Source of the DNA: Synergistaceae bacterium
GTDB lineage: Bacteria > Synergistota > Synergistia > Synergistales > Synergistaceae
DNA: 8,787 nt
NCBI GenBank assembly: GCA_031273585.1
Contig: JAISRP010000023.1
Location: 1 to 8,787 of the forward strand
Direction of reading: 5' to 3'
The position numbers and the translations under genes are program-made. This document shows positions 1 through 8,787 of the stretch, in pieces. How positions within the stretch are numbered: the stretch's first letter is position 1; every line of letters begins with the position of its first letter. The notes beneath the pieces are model-generated. The model did not search any database, had not been told where the DNA came from, and saw nothing but the letters and a program-made list of their open reading frames with translations.

Positions 1-653
1 AGGCCCTGAAGGCTCTGGATGGGGCCGACCTCATCGTAATACCCCTGTCGGGCGAGGGGAGGTCCAGCGTCGCGGAGGCGATACTGGGCGGGCGCATCGA
101 CGGCAGGCCGGTGGTCAGGCTGGTGTTTCCCATGACAAGGGACGCCGGCCGGCGCGATGACAGCCTCAAAAAACAGATCGCGGCGTGCCGCCTCATGTGG
201 AAGGGAGCTGGGACCGTCGTCATGCCGGTACTCGGCGACGCCGCGCTCTACGCGACCGCGGCTTACCTGTGCCGCGCGTGGAGGGAGATCGAGCCGTCGC
301 TGGAGCTCGAGATAATCCCGGGCGTGTCGGCCCACTCGCTCGCGAGCGCCAGGGCCGGGAGGTTTCTGGCGCAGGACGACGAGATACTGGCAGTCGTGCC
401 TGGGACGGCGGGAGAGGGGAGGGTCGCCGATATTCTCCGGACGGCCGACGTCGCCGCCCTGTTCAAGCCCTCGGCGCTCAAAAACCGCCTCCGGGACGTC
501 GTCTCGTCAAGCGGTCCGTGGGGCGGCGTGGTCAGGGTGGACAGGGCCGGCCTCCCCGGCGAGAGGCTGCACGAGGGAGAGTCTGCGCTCGACGCTCCGG
601 AGGAGTACCTCTCGACCCTCATACTCTGGCGAAATGACGCAAAGAACCTCTGA
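1..653 (+). CDS. cbiL: Precorrin-2 / cobalt-precorrin-2 C20-methyltransferase, 5'-truncated
   Basis: This enzyme transfers a methyl group from S-adenosylmethionine to C20 of (cobalt-)precorrin-2, an early cytoplasmic step in making the corrin ring of vitamin B12. Reading in frame from base 3 gives 216 residues and no start codon, so the gene begins left of the window. Probably only about 15-20 N-terminal residues are missing, including the glycine-rich GxGPGD loop of this family. Visible family marks are an ADLIVIP strand near the start, an FPMTRD motif, the GDAALYATAAYL segment (family form GDxxLYST) and the EIIPGVSAHSLASA segment (family form IPGVSSF). The ATG at base 111 is internal, because the homologous ADLIVIP region lies before it. 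The last 20 bases overlap cbiA, which points to one operon and coupled translation. The sequence does not settle whether the substrate carries cobalt (anaerobic CbiL) or not (aerobic CobI); an anaerobic host is only inferred. The family assignment is firm. Confidence 0.88.
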   Translation, partial: ALKALDGADLIVIPLSGEGRSSVAEAILGGRIDGRPVVRLVFPMTRDAGRRDDSLKKQIAACRLMWKGAGTVVMPVLGDAALYATAAYLCRAWREIEPSLELEIIPGVSAHSLASARAGRFLAQDDEILAVVPGTAGEGRVADILRTADVAALFKPSALKNRLRDVVSSSGPWGGVVRVDRAGLPGERLHEGESALDAPEEYLSTLILWRNDAKNL

Positions 654-2040
654 CACCGCGGGCTTCGTGCTCGCGGCCCCGTCGAGCGGCGCCGGCAAGA
701 CGACCGCAGCCGCGGCCATCTGCGCGTCACTGAGGCGCAAGGGGCTGGCCGTGCAGCCGTTTAAGGTGGGCCCCGACTTCGTGGACCCGACTTACCTCTC
801 CCTCGCGTCCGGCAGGATGTGCGCCAACCTCGACGGATTTCCGAACCCGGGGCTGCTACCGTACTTTTACTCCGAACGGTGCAGGGGCGGGGAATACGTC
901 CCGCGCGCCGACATCGCGGTTGTGGAGGGGGTGATGGGGCTCTACGACGGACTGGGGGCGGAGGGCCTCTACTCGACGGCGTGGACGGCCAGGGAACTGG
1001 GCCTGCCTGTCATACTGCTCGTGGACGCCCAGTCCGCCGCGACGAGCGTCGCCGCGGTCGTCCGGGGCTTTGCGTCGCTCGACCCGCTTGTACCTGAGAT
1101 AAGGGGGGTCATCGCTAACAGGGCCGCGAATCAGGGACACGCGGAGATGATCGCCGAGGCCCTGGACAGGTTCGCCGGCATCCCCCTGATCGGCTGGCTG
1201 CCAAACGTCCGCGACGCCTCGTTCCCCTCTCGGCACCTCGGCCTTATCCCCGCCGCGGAGCGGAGGGATACCGAGGAAATTTTAAACCGCTTCACAATCC
1301 TGGTCGAGAACGGGGTGGACCTGGAGGCCATCTTGCGCATCGCCCGCGCCCCAACTGCCCGCGCCGCCACTCCCAAAATTTCGGCCCCGCCCCGCGCCGG
1401 AGGACGCGCGCGCCCCGTGCGGGTCGCGGTGGCGGACGACGACGCTTTTTGTTTTCACTATCGCGAGAACTGGGAGCTGCTCGAGATCCTTGGCGCCGAG
1501 GTGATATACACGTCCCCTCTGACGGATGAGTCTGTGCCGCAGGGGACCGACCTGCTGATCCTTCCAGGGGGGTACCCTGAGGAGTTCGCCGACCAACTTG
1601 CGGATAACGCCCCGTACATGGCGTCAGTCAGGGATTTCTCCCGCCGCGGCAGGATATACGCCGAGTGCGGGGGCATGATGTACCTGACGCGGGCCATAGA
1701 GAGCCGGGGGCGCAGCGTTCCCATGACCGGCGTCATCGACGCCGCGGCATCCATGACGCCGTCCCTGCGAAGGTTCGGCTACGTGGAGGCCCGCGCCCTG
1801 CGGGACAGCATCATGTTCCGCCGAGGGGAGGACGTGCGCGCCCACGAGTTTCACTACTCCGAGATAACCGGCAGGGCCCCTGACGCGTTCTCCGTGCGAA
1901 GGGCGTCGGGGAAGGGGGACGGCTGGACGGACGGATTCACCGGAGGGATGGGAGCAGATCTGCTCACCACCTACCTTCATATAAACTTCTGGTCCTGCCC
2001 GAATGCTGCAAATCGCCTGCTATCATCTCCCCTCCGTTAA
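634..2040 (+). CDS. cbiA: Cobyrinate a,c-diamide synthase (glutamine-hydrolysing)
   Basis: CbiA amidates the a and c acetate side chains of cobyrinate, using ATP and ammonia from glutamine, in the cytoplasmic B12 pathway. The 468-residue product has the usual length. The N-terminal synthetase half has the P-loop APSSGAGKTT (about residues 15-24), the KVGPDFVDPTYL substrate-loop motif (44-55) and VVEGVMGLYDG (96-106). The C-terminal class I amidotransferase-like half starts near residue 260 at VRVAVADDDAFCFHY. It carries LLILPGGYPE, the nucleophile Cys345 in YAECGGMMYL, and the conserved late His449 in TYLHINFW. The two halves are joined by an Ala/Pro/Arg-rich linker around 240-260. The ATG at 634 lies inside the end of cbiL and has no good Shine-Dalgarno sequence, so translation is probably coupled. 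The 3' end overlaps the 3' end of nadE on the other strand by 18 bases. The hydrogenobyrinate-specific homologue CobB is the alternative, but the length favours CbiA. All key residues are present. Confidence 0.95.
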   Translation: MTQRTSDTAGFVLAAPSSGAGKTTAAAAICASLRRKGLAVQPFKVGPDFVDPTYLSLASGRMCANLDGFPNPGLLPYFYSERCRGGEYVPRADIAVVEGVMGLYDGLGAEGLYSTAWTARELGLPVILLVDAQSAATSVAAVVRGFASLDPLVPEIRGVIANRAANQGHAEMIAEALDRFAGIPLIGWLPNVRDASFPSRHLGLIPAAERRDTEEILNRFTILVENGVDLEAILRIARAPTARAATPKISAPPRAGGRARPVRVAVADDDAFCFHYRENWELLEILGAEVIYTSPLTDESVPQGTDLLILPGGYPEEFADQLADNAPYMASVRDFSRRGRIYAECGGMMYLTRAIESRGRSVPMTGVIDAAASMTPSLRRFGYVEARALRDSIMFRRGEDVRAHEFHYSEITGRAPDAFSVRRASGKGDGWTDGFTGGMGADLLTTYLHINFWSCPNAANRLLSSPLR

Positions 2041-3975
2041 ACGAGCAACGAGCCCTCCCCGCCGCTCAAGCTCGTCCAGCTCCGCCAGCCAGGCCGAGCT
2101 GTCCGCGTCGCTGGGCATTCGCCAGTCGCCCCGGGGCGAGAGCGTGACGGATCCTATCTTCGGTCCGTCCGGCAGGCAGCTTCGCTTGAACTGCTGGGCG
2201 AAAAATCTTCGGTAGAACACTCGCAGCCACTTCAGGATCACGTCGGGGGCGTAGACGCCCTCGAAGGCGATGCGGCACAGGGCGAATATCCTGGCCGGCG
2301 GCCTGCCCCAGCGGACGACATTGTACAGAAAAAAATCGTGCAGCTCGTAAGGGCCGACGATGTCCTCGGTCTGCTGGCTGATGTCGTCCCCGGACGGCGG
2401 CAGCAACTCGGGGCTCACGGGGGTCGCCAGGATATCCGTCAGCACGCCTGAGAGCTCCGGGGCGGCGTCCGCCGCGTACCTCACGATGTGCCGGACGAGC
2501 GTCTTGGGCACGCCCGCGTTCACGCCGTACATGCTCATGTGGTCGCCGTTGTAGGTGGCCCAGCCGAGCGCCAGCTCCGAGAGGTCGCCGGTGCCGACGA
2601 CTATGCCGCCGGACTTGTTGGCGAGGCTCATCAGGACGAGCGTCCGCACCCGCGCCTGGGCGTTCTCGTAAACCACGTCGTGCGTATCCTCGGACGCCCC
2701 GATGTCGCGCAGGTGTCCCCTGACCGAGTCTGTTATGTCTATCTCCCTGCATACGACGCCCAGCGCCTCGCACAGCCGTATCGCGTTCGACTTCGTGCGC
2801 GCCGTCGTCCCGAAGCAGGGCATGGTGACGGCCCATATATCGGTCATCGGCCTGCCCAGCTTTGCCATCGCGCGCGCGGTCACGAGCAGAGCCAGACAGC
2901 TGTCCAGCCCCCCCGATATTCCTATCACCGCGGTCCTGGCCCCGATATGCGCGATGCGCTTCTCGAGCCCGGCCACCTGCATGTCCAAAATCGCCTCGCA
3001 GCGCGAGTCCCTCTCCGACGCGTCGCTCGGGACGAAGGGGTGCGGATCGACCGTCCGGCGCAGCGAGCCCGCCCCGGTCTCCAGCGAGAATGGGATGACG
3101 GAGTAGCCGGAGGCGTTCGGGCTCCACGTGTTCATCCGCCTTCGGTCGTGCTCCAGCGAGCGCAGATCTATATCCGTCACGGCCCACCCCTCGCCGAAGG
3201 GCGGCGACTCCGACAGCACCTCGCCGTTCTCGCAGATGAAGTTATGTCCGGAGAAGACCACGTCGCCGCTGCTCTCGCCATAACCGGCATCGGCATATAC
3301 GTAACCGCAGACGAGCCGGGCGGACTGGCTCGCCGCGAGCTCCCTCCGGTACGCGGCCTTGCCTATGACTTCGTCGCTCGCCGACGGGTTTAAAATAATT
3401 GACGCGCCGGCCATCGCGTGGGAACAGCTCGGGGGGACCGGGACCCACAGGTCCTCGCATATCTCCACGGCAAACTTAAATCCGGGCTCGTTCTCACACT
3501 GAAACGTCAGCCTCGTCCCCAGCGGCGCGTCGAACCCGGCCGCGCGGACGGACCTCGTCCCCTCCGCCGCGGGCGAGAAGTGCCGCAGCTCGTAGAACTC
3601 GTTGTAATTCGGGATAAAGCTCTTTGGGACGAGCCCCAAAATCCTCCCGCAGCCAAAGACAGCGGCGGTGTTGAACAGACTCCCCCCGTGCGCCGCCGGC
3701 ATACCGGCCACGACCATGAGCTGCATCCCTGCGCTCCTTCCGACCAAAAACGACAGCGCGTCCATCGCCGAGCCGAGCAGTTTCTCCTGCAAAAAAAGGT
3801 CGCCGCAGGTGTAACCCGTGATGCAGAGCTCCGGCAGGCAAAGGAGCCTCACCCCCTCGTCCGATGCCCTCTCCATGAGGGAGAGTATCTGACGCGCGTT
3901 GTACTCGCAGTCCGCTACCCGAATGGACGGCGTGCCCGCAGCCACCCGGACGTACCCGTCCAGCATGTTTGTCAT
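2023..3975 (-). CDS. nadE: Glutamine-dependent NAD+ synthetase, two-domain
   Basis: NadE makes NAD+ from nicotinic acid adenine dinucleotide, ATP and glutamine in the last step of NAD biosynthesis, in the cytoplasm. The product has 650 residues, close to the long glutamine-dependent form such as that of Mycobacterium tuberculosis. The N-terminal nitrilase-type glutaminase has the expected triad: Glu49 in CLPELCITGYT, Lys118 in LVPKSFIPNYNEFYE and Cys173 in EICEDLW. The C-terminal synthetase has the PP-loop SGGLDS (354-359), GTGDLSELALGW (461-472), YNGDHMSMYGVN (475-486) and the late KRSCLPDGPKIG segment (597-608). The start at 3975 is chosen because an AGGAG box at 3984-3988 sits 8 bases upstream and the family begins with a similar short lead into a GYVRVA-type strand. 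The open frame continues upstream to 4203, but through the hairpin element and into the kinase gene. It is downstream of the kinase in the same direction and may be partly co-transcribed with it. Confidence 0.95.
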   Translation of the reverse strand: MTNMLDGYVRVAAGTPSIRVADCEYNARQILSLMERASDEGVRLLCLPELCITGYTCGDLFLQEKLLGSAMDALSFLVGRSAGMQLMVVAGMPAAHGGSLFNTAAVFGCGRILGLVPKSFIPNYNEFYELRHFSPAAEGTRSVRAAGFDAPLGTRLTFQCENEPGFKFAVEICEDLWVPVPPSCSHAMAGASIILNPSASDEVIGKAAYRRELAASQSARLVCGYVYADAGYGESSGDVVFSGHNFICENGEVLSESPPFGEGWAVTDIDLRSLEHDRRRMNTWSPNASGYSVIPFSLETGAGSLRRTVDPHPFVPSDASERDSRCEAILDMQVAGLEKRIAHIGARTAVIGISGGLDSCLALLVTARAMAKLGRPMTDIWAVTMPCFGTTARTKSNAIRLCEALGVVCREIDITDSVRGHLRDIGASEDTHDVVYENAQARVRTLVLMSLANKSGGIVVGTGDLSELALGWATYNGDHMSMYGVNAGVPKTLVRHIVRYAADAAPELSGVLTDILATPVSPELLPPSGDDISQQTEDIVGPYELHDFFLYNVVRWGRPPARIFALCRIAFEGVYAPDVILKWLRVFYRRFFAQQFKRSCLPDGPKIGSVTLSPRGDWRMPSDADSSAWLAELDELERRGGLVARLTEGR

Positions 3976-3983
3976 AAGCCCAG

Positions 3984-3988
3984 CTCCT
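3984..3988 (-). promoter_or_regulatory. Ribosome binding site deciding the nadE start
   Basis: On the minus strand the bases read AGGAG, followed by 8 bases and then ATG at 3975. This is a near-ideal Shine-Dalgarno match and spacing. It selects 3975 over a second in-frame ATG three codons further in and over the long upstream extension of the frame. Confidence 0.8.
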
Positions 3989-4030
3989 CTCGCCTTACGC
4001 CGAAATGCCGATAAACCCGCAGGCAGAACC

Positions 4031-4093
4031 GTGGGCTCCGCCCACACCCGCCGGGGGACCAGTCCCCCGGCGGGGTTTGGGGCGGAGCCCCAA
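4031..4093. repeat. Triple-hairpin palindromic element between kinase gene and nadE
   Basis: Three perfect inverted repeats lie almost end to end. The first, 4031-4045, has a 6-bp stem (GTGGGC/GCCCAC) with loop TCC. The second, 4047-4074, has a 13-bp stem (CCCGCCGGGGGAC/GTCCCCCGGCGGG) with a 2-base centre. The third, 4077-4093, has a 7-bp stem (TTGGGGC/GCCCCAA) with loop GGA. The outer two hairpins are also mutually complementary over their GGGCTCCGCCC cores, so the whole element can fold as one long imperfect stem. It starts 10 bases beyond the kinase stop and ends 55 bases before the nadE start. There is no T run on either flank, so it is not a standard intrinsic terminator. It resembles the REP-type intergenic palindromes that recur in GC-rich bacterial genomes. 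It may protect the upstream mRNA end or lower expression of nadE; that role is inference. Confidence 0.8.
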
Positions 4094-4103
4094 GGTCCTG
4101 TCC

Positions 4104-7280
<3,177 letters not shown>

Positions 7281-7348
7281 GGCGGCTCTTCATTGTTCTC
7301 GCGGCTGCCCGGCGCTGCGGACCCCTCCATGCGGACGTCCGGCGCGCA

Positions 7349-7819
7349 TCAATCGTCCGAGTGCGTTCCTTCTACGTACGCAACCCTCTTGTCCCCGGCC
7401 CTGGCCTGGGTCACTACGGCCCCTGCGAGCGCCTTGAAGGACGAGTATGAATCAGTCGCGCCTGACACGGCGTCGATCTCCGTGGAGCCCTGTCCGCTCA
7501 GCAGGGCGGACGCGTAGCTGCGGGTATACCTGTTCGGGTAATTCCCGACCGCGCGGTTCATCACCCGCATGTACTCCATATCCCAGGACTTGATGAACCC
7601 GCTCGCGTTCTTCGCGTTATACTCGACATTCACGATTTTCCCGTTATTTACGTAGATCGTTATAAATTCCTTCCACCCGTGATCATACGAGGCGCTCTCC
7701 GCCGAATAGTAACCGTCGCGCAAAATCTCCCGATTCCCGGAGCCGGTGGACAGGTATTTGTACGCGCCGGCCGCGGCGATTATAAGCGCCAGTAACAGCA
7801 GAAAATTTCTGATTTTCAT
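7349..7819 (-). CDS. Membrane-anchored FMN-binding domain protein (covalently flavinylated type)
   Basis: The 156-residue product has one N-terminal hydrophobic segment (about residues 6-20, LLLLALIIAAAGAY) after a short positive MKIRN start, then an exported FMN_bind domain (about 32-140). There is no lipobox cysteine, so it is probably an uncleaved membrane anchor facing outward. The flavinylation motif DAVSGATDS is complete at 116-124. In this family Thr122 is the residue to which ApbE joins FMN through a phosphoester bond. The YYSAESASYDHGWKEFITIYVNNGKIVNVEYNAK-type front half also fits small FMN-binding lipoprotein-like antigens. Such proteins relay electrons at the membrane surface, for example in flavin-based extracellular electron transfer. 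The start at 7819 has GGGAG at 7827-7831 with 7-base spacing. The longer in-frame start at 7894 falls within the -10 box and is rejected. The gene lies 68 bases upstream of the kinase gene, on the same strand. No ApbE, Rnf or NADH-quinone reductase gene is in the window. Confidence 0.87.
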   Translation of the reverse strand: MKIRNFLLLLALIIAAAGAYKYLSTGSGNREILRDGYYSAESASYDHGWKEFITIYVNNGKIVNVEYNAKNASGFIKSWDMEYMRVMNRAVGNYPNRYTRSYASALLSGQGSTEIDAVSGATDSYSSFKALAGAVVTQARAGDKRVAYVEGTHSDD

Positions 7820-7826
7820 GACATCG

Positions 7827-7831
7827 CTCCC
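7827..7831 (-). promoter_or_regulatory. Ribosome binding site of the FMN-binding protein gene
   Basis: The minus strand reads GGGAG, 7 bases before the ATG at 7819. It fixes the short start, so that the hydrophobic anchor is directly at the N-terminus as expected of an exported protein. Confidence 0.7.
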
Positions 7832-7892
7832 AAGAGTATGACAATCATGGAGATGCGCGGCGCGCGCATGTCGAACGCCGACGCCCCAGTGC

Positions 7893-7901
7893 ATTATAAC
7901 A
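7893..7901 (-). promoter_or_regulatory. Extended -10 promoter box for the FMN-binding gene, kinase and perhaps nadE
   Basis: The minus strand reads TGTTATAAT, a perfect TATAAT hexamer preceded by TGn, the extended -10 form recognised by the housekeeping sigma factor. The bases 17-18 further upstream (GATGAG-like) are a poor -35, which an extended -10 can tolerate. Transcription would start near 7886, giving a leader of about 65 bases before the ATG at 7819. No other match this good was seen upstream of any gene in the window, so it is the likely promoter of the three minus-strand genes. Confidence 0.65.
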
Positions 7902-7913
7902 CCTCATATATAC

Positions 7914-7952
7914 ATCTCATCCCGGATGGATGTTAAAATAAACGAATGAGAT
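7914..7952. promoter_or_regulatory. Inverted repeats in the divergent intergenic region, possible operator
   Basis: ATCTCAT at 7914-7920 is exactly complementary to ATGAGAT at 7946-7952, and a smaller palindrome CATCC-C-GGATG sits at 7918-7928. They lie between the minus-strand -10 box and the + strand ribosome binding site, where a regulator of either gene could bind. The stretch is AT-rich compared with the genes around it. Short repeats of this size also arise by chance, so this is only a candidate site. Confidence 0.25.
7934..7939 (+). promoter_or_regulatory. Weak candidate -10 box for the right-edge membrane gene
   Basis: TAAAAT lies 42 bases before the GTG at 7976 and would give a transcription start near 7946. 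No convincing -35 is visible at the usual distance. If real, it would place the in-frame ATG at 7946 at the transcript's 5' end and favour one of the later starts. Confidence 0.25.
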
Positions 7953-7962
7953 TTGAAAAAAT

Positions 7963-7967
7963 GGAGG
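7963..7967 (+). promoter_or_regulatory. Ribosome binding site deciding a GTG start
   Basis: GGAGG is followed by 8 bases and then GTG at 7976. Two ATG codons at 7946 and 7961 are in the same frame, but neither has a comparable box: the first follows AT-rich sequence and the second overlaps the GGAGG itself. The GTG is therefore the preferred start. Confidence 0.7.
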
Positions 7968-7975
7968 TTTTCGTC

Positions 7976-8787
7976 GTGAATGAATTTCAGCAGGAGTTGA
8001 ATTGTTATCACCCGTCAGGGACGGCCCCGTTCACGGGGCTGATTGCGACCACCTTAGCCGGCATTGCGGCCGGCGCCGTCATAGCGGCAGTTTACGCGTT
8101 CGCCGTCCATCACGATCCGCTTATTTATCTGAACGTCCTCATGGCTTACGGCTTCGGCCACTCATTGGCGTGGGTCGTGTCCTCCGGCGTCAGGCATTTC
8201 CACATCCGCAGCGTCCCGGCCGCTCTGTCAATGGGCGTCGTCATATTCGCCGTCTCCTATGCCGTTCACTGGTTCGTATACATATCGACGGTCCTGGTGG
8301 ACTGGGAGACGGATTCGCCATTCGACATCGTTACGATCGCCATGCTGACAGCCGACTTCGTCAGGGACCCGGAACGGGCCTGGGGCGTGATCCGAGCGTT
8401 GAACGAACGCGGCGTCTGGAGCATCAGCGGGTCGAGCTCGCAGTTAGAGATGAGTGGAATCATGCTCGCGGCAGTGTGGGTCGCGGAGGCCGTAACGATA
8501 TGCTGGCTGACGGTCGGCAAACCCATGCAAGAGGCGAGAAAACCCTACTCCGAGCGTCTGGGCAGATGGATGACCCCCAGGGCCATGCCCGCGGGAATCG
8601 CCTTCATAGATGACGTAAGGGGGTTTAAAACCGCTGCGGCGCACAACGATTACGCCGCCCTCACAACGCCGCTGCCGGCTGAGGCCGAGGGCGAGGCGGG
8701 AAATTTGAAATACGCGACGGTGGTCCTCTACGACGACCCCGTCGATCCCTATGTGAGCGTCGATAACGTCTCCATCAAAGTAAAGAG
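7976..8787 (+). CDS. Multi-pass membrane protein of unrecognised function, 3'-truncated
   Basis: Direct translation from GTG 7976 gives 270 codons without a stop, running off the right edge. The start is in frame with two upstream ATGs (7946, 7961), but only the GTG has a GGAGG box. The protein opens with a short cytoplasmic-looking stretch containing YHPSGTAP (11-18). Hydrophobic segments follow at about residues 20-44, 48-70, 80-108 and 160-180. The loop between the third and fourth, about 110-158, is hydrophilic and contains DPERAW. After residue 181 the chain is charged and soluble, with a probable cytoplasmic tail that continues past the window (RKPYSERLGRWMTPRAMP and onward). The PLIYLNVLMAYGFG segment (48-61) recalls a widespread, poorly described bacterial membrane family with a YhPSG...IPxIYlN...GfG layout; this is recognition by eye and not a database hit. 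No enzymatic motif is seen. It is divergent from the flavoprotein gene and may share its control region. The coding frame is well supported; the function is unknown. Confidence 0.8.
   Translation, partial: MNEFQQELNCYHPSGTAPFTGLIATTLAGIAAGAVIAAVYAFAVHHDPLIYLNVLMAYGFGHSLAWVVSSGVRHFHIRSVPAALSMGVVIFAVSYAVHWFVYISTVLVDWETDSPFDIVTIAMLTADFVRDPERAWGVIRALNERGVWSISGSSSQLEMSGIMLAAVWVAEAVTICWLTVGKPMQEARKPYSERLGRWMTPRAMPAGIAFIDDVRGFKTAAAHNDYAALTTPLPAEAEGEAGNLKYATVVLYDDPVDPYVSVDNVSIKVK

Noticed and set aside
2488..3393. A 301-residue + strand open frame antisense to nadE
   Set aside because: The composition is Arg/Pro/Ala-rich as expected from the complement of a GC-rich gene, and it lies wholly within the well-conserved nadE.
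4031..4093. Intrinsic transcription terminator for the kinase gene
   Set aside because: The stems are strong, but no T run follows on either strand, so it is listed as a palindromic repeat element.
7332..7341. Perfect 10-base palindrome CGGACGTCCG between the FMN-binding gene and the kinase gene
   Set aside because: In sequence this GC-rich a 10-base palindrome is easily due to chance, and it lies partly away from any promoter-like bases.
8002..8613. A 203-residue + strand open frame starting at ATG-like position 8002
   Set aside because: It is rich in Arg, Gly, His and Ser with no hydrophobic pattern, whereas the frame from GTG 7976 over the same bases gives a clean multi-pass membrane protein with a strong ribosome binding site.

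Overview
The window is a GC-rich bacterial segment of ordinary chromosomal character, with five complete or nearly complete genes and one gene cut by each window edge. Ile ATA and Arg AGG codons are frequent despite the high GC, and an anaerobe-type gene set is present: a cobalamin cluster, a covalently flavinylated membrane protein and a Cache-type hybrid kinase. This would suit a Synergistota-like or clostridial Gram-negative-type anaerobe, but that placement is inference and not proven by anything in the window.

Layout. At 1-2040 on the + strand is the end of a cobalamin operon: a 5'-truncated precorrin-2 C20-methyltransferase (CbiL/CobI), then cobyrinate a,c-diamide synthase (CbiA), overlapping by 20 bases. 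From 7819 down to 2023 on the - strand, three genes run in one direction: a small membrane-anchored FMN-binding protein with a flavinylation motif, a 1058-residue hybrid sensor histidine kinase (Cache sensor, HAMP, kinase core, two receiver domains), and glutamine-dependent NAD+ synthetase (NadE). cbiA and nadE converge and overlap tail to tail by 18 bases. A strong extended -10 box lies just upstream of the FMN-binding gene. Between kinase and nadE lies a compact 63-base element of three adjacent perfect hairpins that can also fold as one long stem.

From 7976 to the right edge, divergently transcribed on the + strand, is the start of a multi-pass membrane protein gene with a GTG start. It has no stop in the window and its product was worked out by direct translation.

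How the genes work together. CbiL and CbiA are two steps of corrin ring synthesis. The three minus-strand genes may be one transcription unit joining a surface flavoprotein, an envelope sensor kinase and NAD synthesis. A redox theme is attractive but is inference from position only. No CRISPR array, tRNA, rRNA, transposase or phage gene was seen. No clear previously undescribed system stands out. The most worthwhile items are the FMN-protein/hybrid-kinase pair, the triple-hairpin element and the unfinished membrane gene.
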